A stretch of DNA of 64,000 nucleotides from Nannocystis punicea (lineage in GTDB: Bacteria > Myxococcota_A > Polyangia > Nannocystales > Nannocystaceae), in the NCBI RefSeq assembly GCF_026965555.1, contig NZ_CP114040.1, positions 4,278,001 through 4,342,000 of the forward strand, given 5' to 3'. This document shows positions 50,953-61,411 of the stretch, one piece after another. The stretch's first letter is position 1, and each line of letters opens with the position of its first letter. Position numbers and translations under genes: made by a program. Under the pieces are notes generated by a model. That model was not told the DNA's origin, ran no database searches, and saw only the letters and a program-made list of their open reading frames with translations.

Positions 50953-51678
50953 TCAGCGGTTGTCGAGCGCGACGCGGCGGAACGGCACGCAGCGGCTGTC
51001 CGAGGCGCCGGGCGTGGTGAAGCACCGGATGCCGGACTCCGGCGCATCGACGATCAGGTTGAAGCGCCAGTCCCAGCCGTCGCCGACGGCAGCGTCGGCC
51101 GAGAACGTCGACCGCAACAAGAACGTCGCGCGCTGATGCGGCGGCAGGGTGGTTGTCTCGCGCTCCTCGCTCTCGAAAAAGAGGCTGCCGCCCGCCGGAG
51201 GGAAGCCGACGAGGTCGACGCCTGCGATCCGCAGCGAGGCCTCGCAGCCGTTGTACAGCTCGATCGCCGCTCGCGGCGGTGCGCCGCGGATCGCCCGCAG
51301 CTCCACCGCCAGGCAGTTCTCGACCTGCTGGCCTCTCTCCTCCGCGGAGCGGCGCTCGATCTCTGCCCGCCGGGCCGCGGCGGCGCGATCGTCGAGCACG
51401 ACCGCGACGATGTAGCCGCCCGCCAGCAGCACGTGCATGACCCCCGGCCCCCAGGTGCGCCGGCCGACCCACAGCATGAGGAAGGTCGTCACGATCGCGT
51501 AGGCGACGAAGAGGATCAGCGAGGCGTACGCCGCGAAGCCCGAGAGGTCGAAGCCGCCGCGCGGCGGGCCGAACAGGACCTCGCTGAAGACGTAGAAGTA
51601 CAGGACGACCAGCGCCGCCAGGGCGAGGCCGTGGATCCGCCAGGCGGGCCGCGTGTCGCGGCGATCGGGCTCGCTCAC
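50953..51678 (-). CDS. Membrane protein, unknown function
   Basis: A 241-residue protein. The GTG start overlaps the stop of the lipoprotein gene upstream (GTGA), so the two are coupled. Three transmembrane segments are seen: GLALAALVVLYFYVFSEVLF, FAAYASLILFVAYAIVTTFLML and VMHVLLAGGYIVAVVL. A coiled stretch with AARRAEIERRSAEERGQQVENC leads into a beta-rich C-terminal domain of about 110 residues (AIELYNGCEASLRIAGVDLVGFPPAGG, CFTTPGASDSRCVPFRRVAL) with Cys pairs, likely on the periplasmic side. I do not recognise a family. It appears to work with the upstream lipoprotein. Confidence 0.7.
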   Translation of the reverse strand: MSEPDRRDTRPAWRIHGLALAALVVLYFYVFSEVLFGPPRGGFDLSGFAAYASLILFVAYAIVTTFLMLWVGRRTWGPGVMHVLLAGGYIVAVVLDDRAAAARRAEIERRSAEERGQQVENCLAVELRAIRGAPPRAAIELYNGCEASLRIAGVDLVGFPPAGGSLFFESEERETTTLPPHQRATFLLRSTFSADAAVGDGWDWRFNLIVDAPESGIRCFTTPGASDSRCVPFRRVALDNR

Positions 51679-52325
51679 GGCTGGGGCGCGGCCGGGGCGG
51701 CGGCCAGCGCGTTGCGGAACTCGGGGGTCTGGGCCAGCTTGACCGAGCCGTCGAGGGTGGCGTCGCCGAACGCCTGCAGGAAGTTGCCCTCCTCCTGGCT
51801 GCGGCCCCAGCGGCTGCTCTTGCCGGCGATCGGGCCCTGCCAGAGGGTGGTGCTGCTGCGGTCGATGAGCCAGCCCTGGGCCATCAGCGTGGCCTGGTAG
51901 ACGTTGCCCTCGACGATCCAGAACTGGTCGAGCTGCAGCTGCAGGGTGTGCGTCGCGGCCAGCGGGTCGGCGGTGACCGGGAAGCCGAGCGCGGCCAGCT
52001 CCTTGGCGAACACGTTGCGCACGTACTCGGTCGGGACCTGCCCGCCGGCGGCGTTGTAGACCGGGGCGTCGGGGTTGGCGTCCTCGCTGACCCCGAGCAG
52101 GTGCGGGTCCTGCACCTGCCGCTTGTCGACGATCTGGGCGATGAAGATGAGGGTGCCCGGGGGGACCGCCACGAGGCCCGCGACCTTGGAGGGGTCGGCC
52201 TTCTCGGTCGGCGCGTAGACCAGCGGGAACGAGATGATGTCGGGCGACGAGGCGCAGGCGCCTGCGGTCAGCGCGGCGGAGAGGAGGCCGCAGGCGAGGA
52301 GCGAGGAGCGAGCGCGGTGCTGCAT
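51675..52325 (-). CDS. Lipoprotein, unknown function
   Basis: A 216-residue protein. The ATG at 52323-52325 opens MQHRARSSLLACGLLSAALTAGACASSPD, a signal peptide with a lipobox. The body begins IISFPLVYAPTEKADPSKVAGLVAVPPGTLIFIAQIVDKRQ and has VPTEYVRNVFAKELAALGFPVT and LQLQLDQFWIVEGNVYQATLMAQGWLID. This resembles the uncharacterised lipoprotein group with LptE/YajG-like motifs, where a conserved DxR precedes a helix and a strand FWxxEGxxY. YajG-like proteins are outer-membrane lipoproteins of unclear role. The next gene is coupled to it. Confidence 0.6.
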   Translation of the reverse strand: MQHRARSSLLACGLLSAALTAGACASSPDIISFPLVYAPTEKADPSKVAGLVAVPPGTLIFIAQIVDKRQVQDPHLLGVSEDANPDAPVYNAAGGQVPTEYVRNVFAKELAALGFPVTADPLAATHTLQLQLDQFWIVEGNVYQATLMAQGWLIDRSSTTLWQGPIAGKSSRWGRSQEEGNFLQAFGDATLDGSVKLAQTPEFRNALAAAPAAPQP

Positions 52326-52521
52326 GGCGGGCACAGTAGCACCGCGGGGCGGGGCGGGCGACGCAGCCCGCCGCAGCCGCGGAAGTGCAAACGGTGACGC
52401 CGATCACCGGGGCAGCGCCGGGCGCGCAGACGAACGCAATCGCGGTTGACGGCGTTCAAAAGCCCGCCATCGGCCGATCCCGACCGGCTGCGTGCTGCAG
52501 ACAAGGCGAGCGCGCAGGGGT

Positions 52522-54159
52522 ATGGTCGCGGTGGTGCTCGCCAACCTCGACGCGATCGACTGGAAGTCCCTGCGACACGCCTACGGGGAGGCGAGCGACG
52601 TGCCCAAGCTGATCCGCGCGCTCGTCAGCGATCATCCCGGCAAGCGGGAGGGCGCACTCGACGCGCTGTTCTCGACGATCTGGCATCAGGGCACCGTGTA
52701 CTCGGCGAGCCCCGCCGCGGTGCCGTTCCTGGTCGAGCTGCTCGACGCCGAGGCGCAGGAGGATCTGCCCGCGATCCTCGAGCTGCTCGCGCACCTCGCC
52801 ACGGGCACGCCGGACGACGACGTCGACGCGGCGCCCAACCCCGCCACGGCCGCGCGCGAGGCCGTCTCGCGCGGGATCGAGGTCTACGCGCGCCGGCTCG
52901 GCCACCCCGAGCCGGCGGTGCGCGTCGCCGCGGCTTACCTGCTCGGCCTGTTCGCGGTCGAGGAGGCCCGCGCGCCGCTCGAGGCGGCCGTCGAGGACGA
53001 CTCCGAGCCGGCGGTCCGCGCGGTGGCTGGGTTCGCGCTCGGCTGCATCGCCGACGCGGCCCGGGCCGACGGGTTGCGCGAGCGCCTGGTCGACATCAGC
53101 GAGCACCCCGCGGTGCGACTCTACGCCGGCCTCGGCCTGACGCGCGGCGGCGCGCCGGTGGACGGTCCGCACTTCGAGGCGCTCGCCGAATTGATCGCCG
53201 ACGTCGACCTGTTCGGCCAGCTCGACGAGCTGCACGACAACGCCGCGCGCATGAGCTACGGGCCGCTGGCCGACGGCCTCCTGCGCCTGCCCGCGGCCGC
53301 GCGCCTGCGCCTGGCCCCCGCGCTCGGGCGCGCGCTCGAGGCGGTCCGCGGCCGCGACGCGCTCGGCCTGGCGACCGCGCTGCTCGGCCTCGTGTTCGCC
53401 GACGCGGCCGTGCCCGCGGGCGCGACCGCGGCGAACCTCGGCGAGGTCCAGCGCGAGGTGCTCGCCAGCCTCGTGCGCGCCCCGGCCGCCTGGCGCTACG
53501 CCAACATCGGCGTGGCGCTGCGCGACATCGGCCTGCCGCCGGCGCTGACCGAGCGGGCCGCGCTGGCGGAGTGGCTCGGGGTCGACGCGGCCGAGCTGGC
53601 CGAGGACGACGAGGACGACGACGGCGACGAGGCTGCGGGCGAGGGCGACGGGGACGACGAGGACGCCGGCGTCGACGTCGAGGCGCCCGAGCCCGACGCC
53701 GACGAGCTCGACCGGATCGGCCGGTTCGTCACCTGTCTCGACGGACAGGACTGGCGCGAGGCCCGGCAGTGGTTCGCCTTTTTTCAGCAGATGCGAGGGG
53801 TCGCCCGCGTCGAGCCGCCGGCCATCGGCCGCTACTTCGGCGCCCACGCCAACCTCGAGGCCGGCTACTGGCTGTACGACCGCGAGCTGTCGCGCTCGCT
53901 CGGCACCTGCGTCCCGCTCGAGCACATCCGCCTGGCCGTCGGCCGCAAGGACTCCGACGACCAGGTGGCCCTGCGGATCCGCGTCGACGACGACTGCCTC
54001 GACGCGGTCCTCGCCGCCATCGTCCGCCACCAGGACCGCGTCACCCCGACCGACTTCACCGCCCTGGCGATCGACCTCATCGGCGCCGCGCCCGAGGTGC
54101 TGCTGGAGACCGGCCGGGCCCAGCGCGCCCGCCTCGGCCGCGCCGCCGGCAGCGCCTAG
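52522..54159 (+). CDS. HEAT-repeat protein
   Basis: A 545-residue protein starting at the ATG at 52522 (MVAVVLANLDAIDWKSLRHAYGEASDVPKLIRALVSD). Helical HEAT repeats are clear: AVPFLVELLDAEAQEDLPAILELLAHLATG, HPEPAVRVAAAYLLGLFAVEEARAPLEAAVEDDSEPAVRAVAGFALGCIADA, and LYAGLGLTRGG. A strongly acidic segment (about 355-395) interrupts them. The C-terminal part has WQGDW-like and DDQVALRIRVDDDCLDAVLAAIVRHQDRV. HEAT repeats carry protein contacts or ligand-dependent lyase activity; no active residues are evident. Many similar proteins occur in myxobacteria with unknown roles. Confidence 0.7.
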   Translation: MVAVVLANLDAIDWKSLRHAYGEASDVPKLIRALVSDHPGKREGALDALFSTIWHQGTVYSASPAAVPFLVELLDAEAQEDLPAILELLAHLATGTPDDDVDAAPNPATAAREAVSRGIEVYARRLGHPEPAVRVAAAYLLGLFAVEEARAPLEAAVEDDSEPAVRAVAGFALGCIADAARADGLRERLVDISEHPAVRLYAGLGLTRGGAPVDGPHFEALAELIADVDLFGQLDELHDNAARMSYGPLADGLLRLPAAARLRLAPALGRALEAVRGRDALGLATALLGLVFADAAVPAGATAANLGEVQREVLASLVRAPAAWRYANIGVALRDIGLPPALTERAALAEWLGVDAAELAEDDEDDDGDEAAGEGDGDDEDAGVDVEAPEPDADELDRIGRFVTCLDGQDWREARQWFAFFQQMRGVARVEPPAIGRYFGAHANLEAGYWLYDRELSRSLGTCVPLEHIRLAVGRKDSDDQVALRIRVDDDCLDAVLAAIVRHQDRVTPTDFTALAIDLIGAAPEVLLETGRAQRARLGRAAGSA

Positions 54160-54184
54160 CGCCCGCACCGGCGACGTTCGCCGG

Positions 54185-54306
54185 GGATGTCCTGAGGGAC
54201 ATGTTCCAGAGGCGTGTCTCGAAGGACAGGTGAGCGCACTGCATGCGCCGGCCTGGCCGTTCGCTCATGAACGAACGACCATGTCGGCCTGGACATGTCC
54301 CGGACC
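54185..54306. repeat. 14-bp palindrome array with small slips
   Basis: Cores at 54185, 54199, 54212, 54226, 54241, 54279 and 54293 are mostly 14 bases apart, with steps of 13 and 15 and one gap. The array lies between the HEAT gene and a convergent gene. The slips show what a decaying array looks like. Confidence 0.75.
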
Positions 54307-54323
54307 GCGGCGGCGCCGCCGAG

Positions 54324-54656
54324 CTACGGGATCTTGCGCAGCCGGACGTCGCCGGCGGGTCCGCCGACGTCGGTGAAGATGCCGGACAGGCTGGCCGGGC
54401 CCTCGACCTTGCCGACGTAGAGCGCGTGATAGCCGGTCTTGTCGTTGACCTGGCGGATCGAGAACAGGGTCCCGCGCGCGGACGTGTACAGGGTCCCCTG
54501 GAAGTGGCTCGGGTCGTCGGCGGGGAACACGTAGCGGCCGACGAAGTGCTCCGGGTCGAGCTGAATGATGATCAGCTCGGAGGGCACTGTGGTGGGCGCG
54601 AGCTGCCCGTTGAGGGTCCGGTCGAAGCTGAATTCCCAACGTCCGCTGAGGTCCAT
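54324..54656 (-). CDS. Small beta-rich protein, unknown function
   Basis: A 110-residue protein. It begins MDLSGRWEFSFDRTLNGQLAPTTVPSELIIIQLDPEHFVGRYVFPADDPSHFQGTLYTS and continues as short strands to GIFTDVGGPAGDVRLRKIP. The pattern of alternating strands with Gly turns suggests a small lipocalin- or avidin-like barrel. There is no signal peptide. I do not recognise the family. It lies downstream of, and on the same strand as, the pectinacetylesterase-like gene, with a 98-base gap. Confidence 0.6.
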   Translation of the reverse strand: MDLSGRWEFSFDRTLNGQLAPTTVPSELIIIQLDPEHFVGRYVFPADDPSHFQGTLYTSARGTLFSIRQVNDKTGYHALYVGKVEGPASLSGIFTDVGGPAGDVRLRKIP

Positions 54657-54754
54657 ACGGGCTCCCGAGGCCCGACCGTAGGGCTCCGCCCCGCGTCCGT
54701 CAATGGCCGCGCGCGCGTTCGCCAGCGCGCGCGGCGGGCGGCGGCCGCGTGGGC

Positions 54755-56062
54755 CTAGTTGTCCTCGTCCGGCTGGACGCTCTCGCGGTAGCTGACGAGC
54801 GGCTTGTCGTCGTCGAGCAGGGTGCCGATGAAGTCGCCGAGGTCCACGCCCTGCTCCTCGATCTCGGTGTCGAGGTACGAGATGATCGACACGCAGTGGC
54901 TGTCGTTGAGCTCGCGCCAGTAGGGCAGGTAGTACGCCATGTTGGGGTGCGGGTCGTACAGCGCGGTCATGAGGTCGGTGTCCTCGGCCCAGTACTCGTG
55001 GATCTTCTCCTTCGTCATGTTCGGGTAGAAGCGCTCGTACGAGTAGCGCGAGTAGTTGTAGTCGCGCTGGTAGAACACGGTGCTGAGGCGGTCGTCGGGG
55101 TAGAGCGCGGCGAGGTGGGTGTTGAGCACGCCGAAGTCGCTGCCGATCTCGTAGCCGGGCGGCAGCTCGCTGAACACCGAGTCCACGTTCCACGAGGAGC
55201 GGATCTTCTCGTGCAGCGGCCCGGACCAGCCGGTGCTGGGGAAGATCGGGCCCGAGTCGTCCATCAGGTAGCCGCGCTGAGCGTCGATGCGCGAGCGGAA
55301 GAAGTGATAGTTGATGAGCGCGCCGGCCCCGCCCGCGCTGCAGCCGGTGACGAACAGGCGGTCGGTGCCCGGGAACTGGGTCGCCATCCAGTCGGTCGCG
55401 ATGCTCACGTTGTTGTGGCCGTTGTGGTGGAACTCGAGGTCGGGCTCGACGCCCTCGGGGTCCTGGTACACGATCACGTTGTTGCCCGTGTGCACGTCGC
55501 CGGTGCAGTACGGGAGGAACACCATGTTCCAGTCCTTGGTGAGGCCCTCGACGTCGCGGCGCATCAGCGGGGACAGATTCTTCGTCAGCGGGTCGTTGAG
55601 GAGGTTGTCGGGGACGCCGTCGGGGTGCGCGGCGCCGAGGTCGGCCTTGCCGGAGCAGGTGTCGAAGTCCCAACAGGCGCCGCCCGGCTCGAGCATCACC
55701 AGCAGGTCCTTGGCGCCCTCGTGCCAGTTGACGAAGATCTTGTACTGGCTGTTGTTGCCGCACACCGCTCCCTCGAGCGGGATGGTGATCCACTGATCGT
55801 ACGCCGGCGGCTCGATCGGGCCGGCCGTCGTCGTATCGGTGGTCGTGTCGCCAGATGTGGTGGTCGGGTCGTCGGTGGTCCCGCCGGTGGTGGTCCCGCT
55901 CGTCGGTTCGGCCGTCGTCCCGGTCGGCTCGGTCGACGTGTCCGTGTCGGGGATCACCGCCGTGCCGCCGCCCGTGGTGCCGTCATCGCCGCAGCCCGCA
56001 GACAGGGCCAAAACACCCGCAACAGCGAGCCTGTGTCGCAACAACCTGTGCTCGAAATTCAT
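54755..56062 (-). CDS. Pectinacetylesterase-family lipoprotein
   Basis: A 435-residue secreted hydrolase. The ATG at 56060-56062 opens a leader ending LALSAGC with a lipobox, then a Thr/Gly-rich linker (TSTEPTGTTAEPTSGTTTGG) typical of this group. The catalytic domain starts at QYKIFVNWHEGAKDLLVMLEPGGACWDFDTCSG. The nucleophile Ser lies in FVTGCSAGGAGALINYHFF, preceded by WNMVFLPYCTGDVHTGN. This is the Notum/pectinacetylesterase family of alpha/beta hydrolases, which removes acetyl or acyl groups from polysaccharides or proteins. The exact substrate is not deducible. Confidence 0.82.
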   Translation of the reverse strand: MNFEHRLLRHRLAVAGVLALSAGCGDDGTTGGGTAVIPDTDTSTEPTGTTAEPTSGTTTGGTTDDPTTTSGDTTTDTTTAGPIEPPAYDQWITIPLEGAVCGNNSQYKIFVNWHEGAKDLLVMLEPGGACWDFDTCSGKADLGAAHPDGVPDNLLNDPLTKNLSPLMRRDVEGLTKDWNMVFLPYCTGDVHTGNNVIVYQDPEGVEPDLEFHHNGHNNVSIATDWMATQFPGTDRLFVTGCSAGGAGALINYHFFRSRIDAQRGYLMDDSGPIFPSTGWSGPLHEKIRSSWNVDSVFSELPPGYEIGSDFGVLNTHLAALYPDDRLSTVFYQRDYNYSRYSYERFYPNMTKEKIHEYWAEDTDLMTALYDPHPNMAYYLPYWRELNDSHCVSIISYLDTEIEEQGVDLGDFIGTLLDDDKPLVSYRESVQPDEDN

Positions 56063-56241
56063 GCCACCGCTCCTCAGGTCATCCACGGTAGCAAAACTCA
56101 CCTGTTGTTCGTGAGACCATCGAAACGCTGTATCTCGTGCGTTTCCCCGGCGAGTTCAAACCCCTCGCGCGATACCGCCCGATCACACGCACGGGGCCCC
56201 ACCGCTTGGTCAGGCCTCGGCCGTAGTGCCATGGTAGGGCG

Positions 56242-57726
<1,485 letters not shown>

Positions 57727-57806
57727 GCGGGACCTCCGGACAGGTCCGGCCGCGCGCCGTCGCGGCCCGGCGGGCGGCGATCCGCCGCTGGAGGGCGGCG
57801 GTGCCG

Positions 57807-57890
57807 GGTTGTCCGTCCGGGCATGTCGGAAGGGGCATGCCCGGACCGACAGGGCCGAGCAGACATGTCCTGGCGGACATATCCTTCATC
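57807..57890. repeat. Six-unit 14-bp palindrome array between convergent genes
   Basis: Cores at 57807, 57821, 57835, 57849, 57863 and 57877 step exactly 14 bases and touch the stop codon of the leftward gene (57889). The array lies between the protease and a membrane protein gene. Confidence 0.85.
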
Positions 57891-58599
57891 AAAAGCGGCC
57901 GGCGACCGTCAGGCCGACGAAGCGGCCGGACACGCTCGGCTCGATCCGCAGGTCGCGGAGCCGCGACACCCGGGCGCCGCGGACGTACGACACGCCGTAG
58001 GCGAGCAGCCCGGCGCCGGCGATCGTGAGCGCCTGGCCGGTGGCGGTCAGCACCAGCCAGGTGCTCCAGCGATCGCGCACGCAGTCCGCGGTCAGCTGGC
58101 CCTCCCGGCGGCAGGTCTCGGCCCCGAACCTGTCGCGCCACAGGGCCACGCGCGAGCCGATGTACGTCGCCAGGCCGACCGCGAGCAGGCCGGTGCCGGC
58201 CCCGAGGTAGGCCGCGGCGGTCCGCTCGCGGCGGTCGTGACGGGCCCGGTTCCACGCCGAGAAGCGCCCGCGCACCGTGCCGCCGCCGGCCGCCAGCCCG
58301 AGGGCGGCGAGGTTGAACATCGGCGCGACGGTCGAGTAGCCGAGGTAGCGCAGCGACTCGTCGATGCAGCTGGTCACGGCGACTTGCAGCTCGGGCCACA
58401 CGAACTGCTGGTTGCAGCCGCGGCGGAGGAGTCCGATCCGCAACACGTGCGCGGTGAGGCCGAGGCCGCCCGCCACACCGGCGCTGACCAGCAGGCCGAG
58501 CCCCGACAGCGGCATCGCGGGCGGCAGCTCGCGCGCGGGCGGAGGCGCGGCCGGGCGGACGAGCGTGAGCGAGACGAGCAGGGCGAGCGCGGGCGACAT
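57889..58599 (-). CDS. Membrane protein, unknown function
   Basis: A 236-residue protein from the ATG at 58597-58599; the longer frame upstream runs into repeats. The N-terminus MSPALALLVSLTLVRPAAPPPA is leader-like. Three or four further hydrophobic segments are seen: LSGLGLLVSAGVAGGLGLTAHVL, VAPMFNLAALGLAAGGG, AAAYLGAGTGLLAVGLATYIG and WLVLTATGQALTIAGAGLLAYGVSY. Several Cys lie between helices, which suggests a periplasm-facing disulfide. No family is recognised. Similar small exported membrane proteins accompany protease or PEGA genes in myxobacteria. Confidence 0.65.
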   Translation of the reverse strand: MSPALALLVSLTLVRPAAPPPARELPPAMPLSGLGLLVSAGVAGGLGLTAHVLRIGLLRRGCNQQFVWPELQVAVTSCIDESLRYLGYSTVAPMFNLAALGLAAGGGTVRGRFSAWNRARHDRRERTAAAYLGAGTGLLAVGLATYIGSRVALWRDRFGAETCRREGQLTADCVRDRWSTWLVLTATGQALTIAGAGLLAYGVSYVRGARVSRLRDLRIEPSVSGRFVGLTVAGRF

Positions 58600-58730
58600 C
58601 GCCGCAAGGTGGGCGCGATCGTTCGCCAGCGCCAGCGCGCGGGGCCGGCCGCGAGGCTCCGGAGAGTCGTCGCTGTGCGCCGCGTCGCAGCGGGCGCGAG
58701 CGTGGGCCGTCGCGGGCGGCGGCTTCGATG

Positions 58731-59147
58731 TCCCGGAGGACAGGTTGCGGTGGCGGTGTTCGGGTCGCTCGCAGGCTGTCTCATGGGACATGTCTTCGAG
58801 GCGATCGAGGTCGCCGGTGGGTTCCGAAGGACAGGTCGGAGCGGTCGCCCGCAGGCTGGTCCATGGGACAGGCCGTCGACGCGATCGAGGTCGCCGGTGG
58901 GTCCCGAAGGACAGGTCGGACGGGCGCTCGTCGGCGGGTCCATGGGACAGGGCCCTCGACGCGACCCGGGGTCACCCGGTGAGTCCCGAAGGACAGGTCG
59001 GACGGGCGCTCGTCGGCGGGTCCATGGGACAGGGCCCTCGACGCGACCCGGGGTCACCCGGTGAGTCCCGAAGGACAGGTCGGGACGGCGGTGTTCGGCC
59101 GCCCGCGGATGGTCCTTGGGACAGATCGTCGACGCGGCCCGGGAATG
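58731..59147. repeat. 82-bp tandem repeats, about five copies
   Basis: Units begin with TCCCGAAGGACAGGTCGG or close forms at 58731, 58822, 58902, 58984 and 59066 (spacings 91, 80, 82 and 82). The copies at 58902 and 58984 are identical over 82 bases. Each unit also carries GGTCCATGGGACAGG and GTCGACGCGA or CTCGACGCGA. The region between 58600 and 59165 shows no gene. Confidence 0.9.
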
Positions 59148-59165
59148 CCAGGCGCGGAGGGCCGC

Positions 59166-60260
59166 TCAAGGGTCTTGCTGCACCTTGCACGCGCCGCTGG
59201 GCGTGAGGGTGACGAACGCGAGCAGGCCGGCCTCGCCGGCGACCAGGGCGCCCGAAGCGTTGCCGCGAGACACCACGCGCGCGCCGGGGCCGACCGTCGT
59301 GGGAGGGGCGAGCATGTCGGACTCGGGCCAGCTGCCGAGGCTGCCGTCGTCGTGGAGGGTGGCGAGGATGTTGTCGACGCGGGTGATGCCGACGACCGGG
59401 GTCGCAGGCTCGACCGGGTAGAACGAGGCCTCGCTGCCGCTCCCGGCTTGATGGAGCACCTTGCCGGTGGCGGTGACGATCGCGGCCTCGTCGTAGACCT
59501 CGGCGATCTGCACGAGGTCGTCGGTGGTGTCGGTGTCGACGGGACCCCAGGTGACGCCGCCGTCGACGCTGAGGAGCGCGAGACCGCCGGCGCCGACCGC
59601 CACCAGCGGGCTGCCGGTGACCGCGTGGAACGAGCCGGTGGCGGCGGGCGCGAGCGCGACCGGCTGCCAGGTCGCGCCGGCGTCGGTGGAGCGCACGATC
59701 ACGCCGTCGCCGACGGCGACCCCGTGCAGCGACGACTCGCCGTCGACGAGGAAGTTGAAGAACACCACGTCGCGCAGCGCGGCCTCGGTGCCGAGATCGA
59801 CGGGGGTCCAGGTCTCGCCGCCGTCGACGCTGCGCCGGGCGACGCCGCCGTCGCCGACGACCATCCAGGTGTCGGCGTCGGCCAGCTCGACCCGGCGGAG
59901 GGCCGGCTCCGCGGGCAGCGCCAGGGCGTGGAACACTCCGCCCTCGTCGGGGCGAAACAGTCGACCATCGGCCGCCAGCGCCAGCGCGGCCTTGGAGTTG
60001 AGCGCCGCGACCGAGACGAACTCGACCGCCTCGTCGGCGGTGAGCGGGGTGACCTCCAGGTCGTAGAGGAAGTCGTCGCAACCGGTCGTGCTCTCGGTGA
60101 CGGTCGGCGACTCCTCGGTCGGGTCGGGCGGCAAGCTCGTGGTCGATGCGTCCGTCGAGGACGAGGCCGAGCCGTCGGTGTCGGCGCCGGGCTCGTTGCA
60201 CGCGGGCAGCAGCACCGGCAGCGCGATCAGGAGCGAGAGAGGCGAGCGAGGCGAAGTCAT
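59166..60260 (-). CDS. BNR/YCF48-like repeat lipoprotein
   Basis: A 364-residue secreted protein. The leader MTSPRSPLSLLIALPVLLPACNEPG has a lipobox, followed by a Ser/Thr linker. The body is a beta-propeller of the BNR/sortilin type: VARRSVDGGETWTPVDLG, VIVRSTDAGATWQPVAL and LALLSVDGGVTWGPVDTD each carry an S-x-D-x-G-x-T-W box. Such propellers bind glycans or assembly partners (the plant YCF48 helps build photosystem II). No catalytic acid pattern for sialidase is seen. Its downstream end faces the 82-bp repeats. Confidence 0.78.
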   Translation of the reverse strand: MTSPRSPLSLLIALPVLLPACNEPGADTDGSASSSTDASTTSLPPDPTEESPTVTESTTGCDDFLYDLEVTPLTADEAVEFVSVAALNSKAALALAADGRLFRPDEGGVFHALALPAEPALRRVELADADTWMVVGDGGVARRSVDGGETWTPVDLGTEAALRDVVFFNFLVDGESSLHGVAVGDGVIVRSTDAGATWQPVALAPAATGSFHAVTGSPLVAVGAGGLALLSVDGGVTWGPVDTDTTDDLVQIAEVYDEAAIVTATGKVLHQAGSGSEASFYPVEPATPVVGITRVDNILATLHDDGSLGSWPESDMLAPPTTVGPGARVVSRGNASGALVAGEAGLLAFVTLTPSGACKVQQDP

Positions 60261-60389
60261 GGCAGTGCGTTCAATTCGTCGCGACCTGCGCGGGCTGTCA
60301 ATCGTGCGACATTGGTCGCTTCGCGCCCCCAGCGAGGGGCCCCGGCGGCAACCCAGGAGACACCGGTCGACGGCGACGAGCGCAGGACT

Positions 60390-60905
60390 TCAGCGCGGGT
60401 CCGGGCCCGGCGGGGCCGGCTGGGCCAGCCGCTGGGCGAGCTCGTACGCGCTGCGTTCGACCCAGTTGTGCGCCAGCTTGCCGTCCCGCACCTCCCACAC
60501 GGCGATGCCGGTGAACTCGATCGGCCGGTCGTCGGGGGGCGTGTTCAGGATGCCCTGATTGAAGCCCGTGACGACCCAGCGCGACACCACGCGGGTCCCG
60601 TCGGCGCTGCCGAACATGTCGCGGCTCGTCAGCCGCAGCTCGCGGATCTTCGCGCTGAACGAGCGCACCCACTCCTTGAAGGCGGCGCGCCCGACGACAT
60701 CCGTGCCTGCCGTGGTGAGGATGAAGTCCTCGGTGCAGAGCCTGTCGATCGTGTCGAAGTCCGGGGGCGGGTTGTACACCTTGGCCCAGAACTCGCTCAG
60801 GAGCTGCACTCCCACGCTGTCCTGTCGCGTCTCGTCGGTCCGGCTGGCGCACGCGCTCGCTGCCGCGGGAAGGAGGAGGGTCGTCAGGGCCTGGCGTCGG
60901 TGCAT
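60390..60905 (-). CDS. SnoaL-like/NTF2-fold lipoprotein
   Basis: A 171-residue protein. The leader MHRRQALTTLLLPAAASACASR is Tat-like (HRR) with a possible lipobox. The body is a SnoaL-like polyketide-cyclase fold: LLSEFWAKVYNPPPDFDTIDRLCTEDFILTTAGTDVVGRAAFKEWVRSFSAKIREL, DGTRVVSRWVVTGFNQGILNTPPDDRPIEFTGIAVWEVRDGKLAHNWVERSAYEL. These proteins bind or cyclise small molecules, but no catalytic acid is clearly conserved here. The upstream 500 bases show no gene. Confidence 0.75.
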   Translation of the reverse strand: MHRRQALTTLLLPAAASACASRTDETRQDSVGVQLLSEFWAKVYNPPPDFDTIDRLCTEDFILTTAGTDVVGRAAFKEWVRSFSAKIRELRLTSRDMFGSADGTRVVSRWVVTGFNQGILNTPPDDRPIEFTGIAVWEVRDGKLAHNWVERSAYELAQRLAQPAPPGPDPR

Positions 60906-61411
60906 GGTCGACCTCGGGTTGCGAGGCCGCTCGACCGGCCGCTCGCGGGGGTCGAACGCTCCTCTTCGAGCAGCTTATTCCTGCCCACGGGGGCCGCTGC
61001 GGCGCGGCGCCTCGCCGGTGGCGCGAGACGGTCCAGGGCTAGGCGTTTTTCACCCGTCGCCGACGTCGGCGCGGGCCTCGGCTGTTCGCCGGGCACGCCG
61101 GGTCGCCGGTCGGGCGGGTGCTCCGGCGATGGCTCGTGGGGACGGCTGCTCTTGTGACGCGGCGGGGCACGGCTCGAGGTCGAGGGTGTGCCTTCGGCGC
61201 TGGGGGGAGAGGTCCGCAGGAGTCGGGCGATGATATGTCTTTCAGGACATGATCTTTGAGTCATTCGCATTTCGCGCCGACCCGTCAATGATCGCAGTCC
61301 GAGTCCGTCGAGTCGCCGGCGCTCGTATCCGCCCGACGAATGCGTTCGCGCGTCGTGGGCCGCGCGACCGTGCGCGTTTCCTCGCCGCGCCAAACCGCGG
61401 ACAATGACGGG
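60906..61411. other. Intergenic stretch, no gene seen
   Basis: About 500 bases between a leftward SnoaL-like gene and a rightward membrane protein gene, so it should hold both promoters. Hairpin units lie at 61233 and 61247. A TTGCGAG-like box lies near 60920, but I cannot define a promoter. The frames over it are low-complexity Arg/Ser/Pro. Confidence 0.45.
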
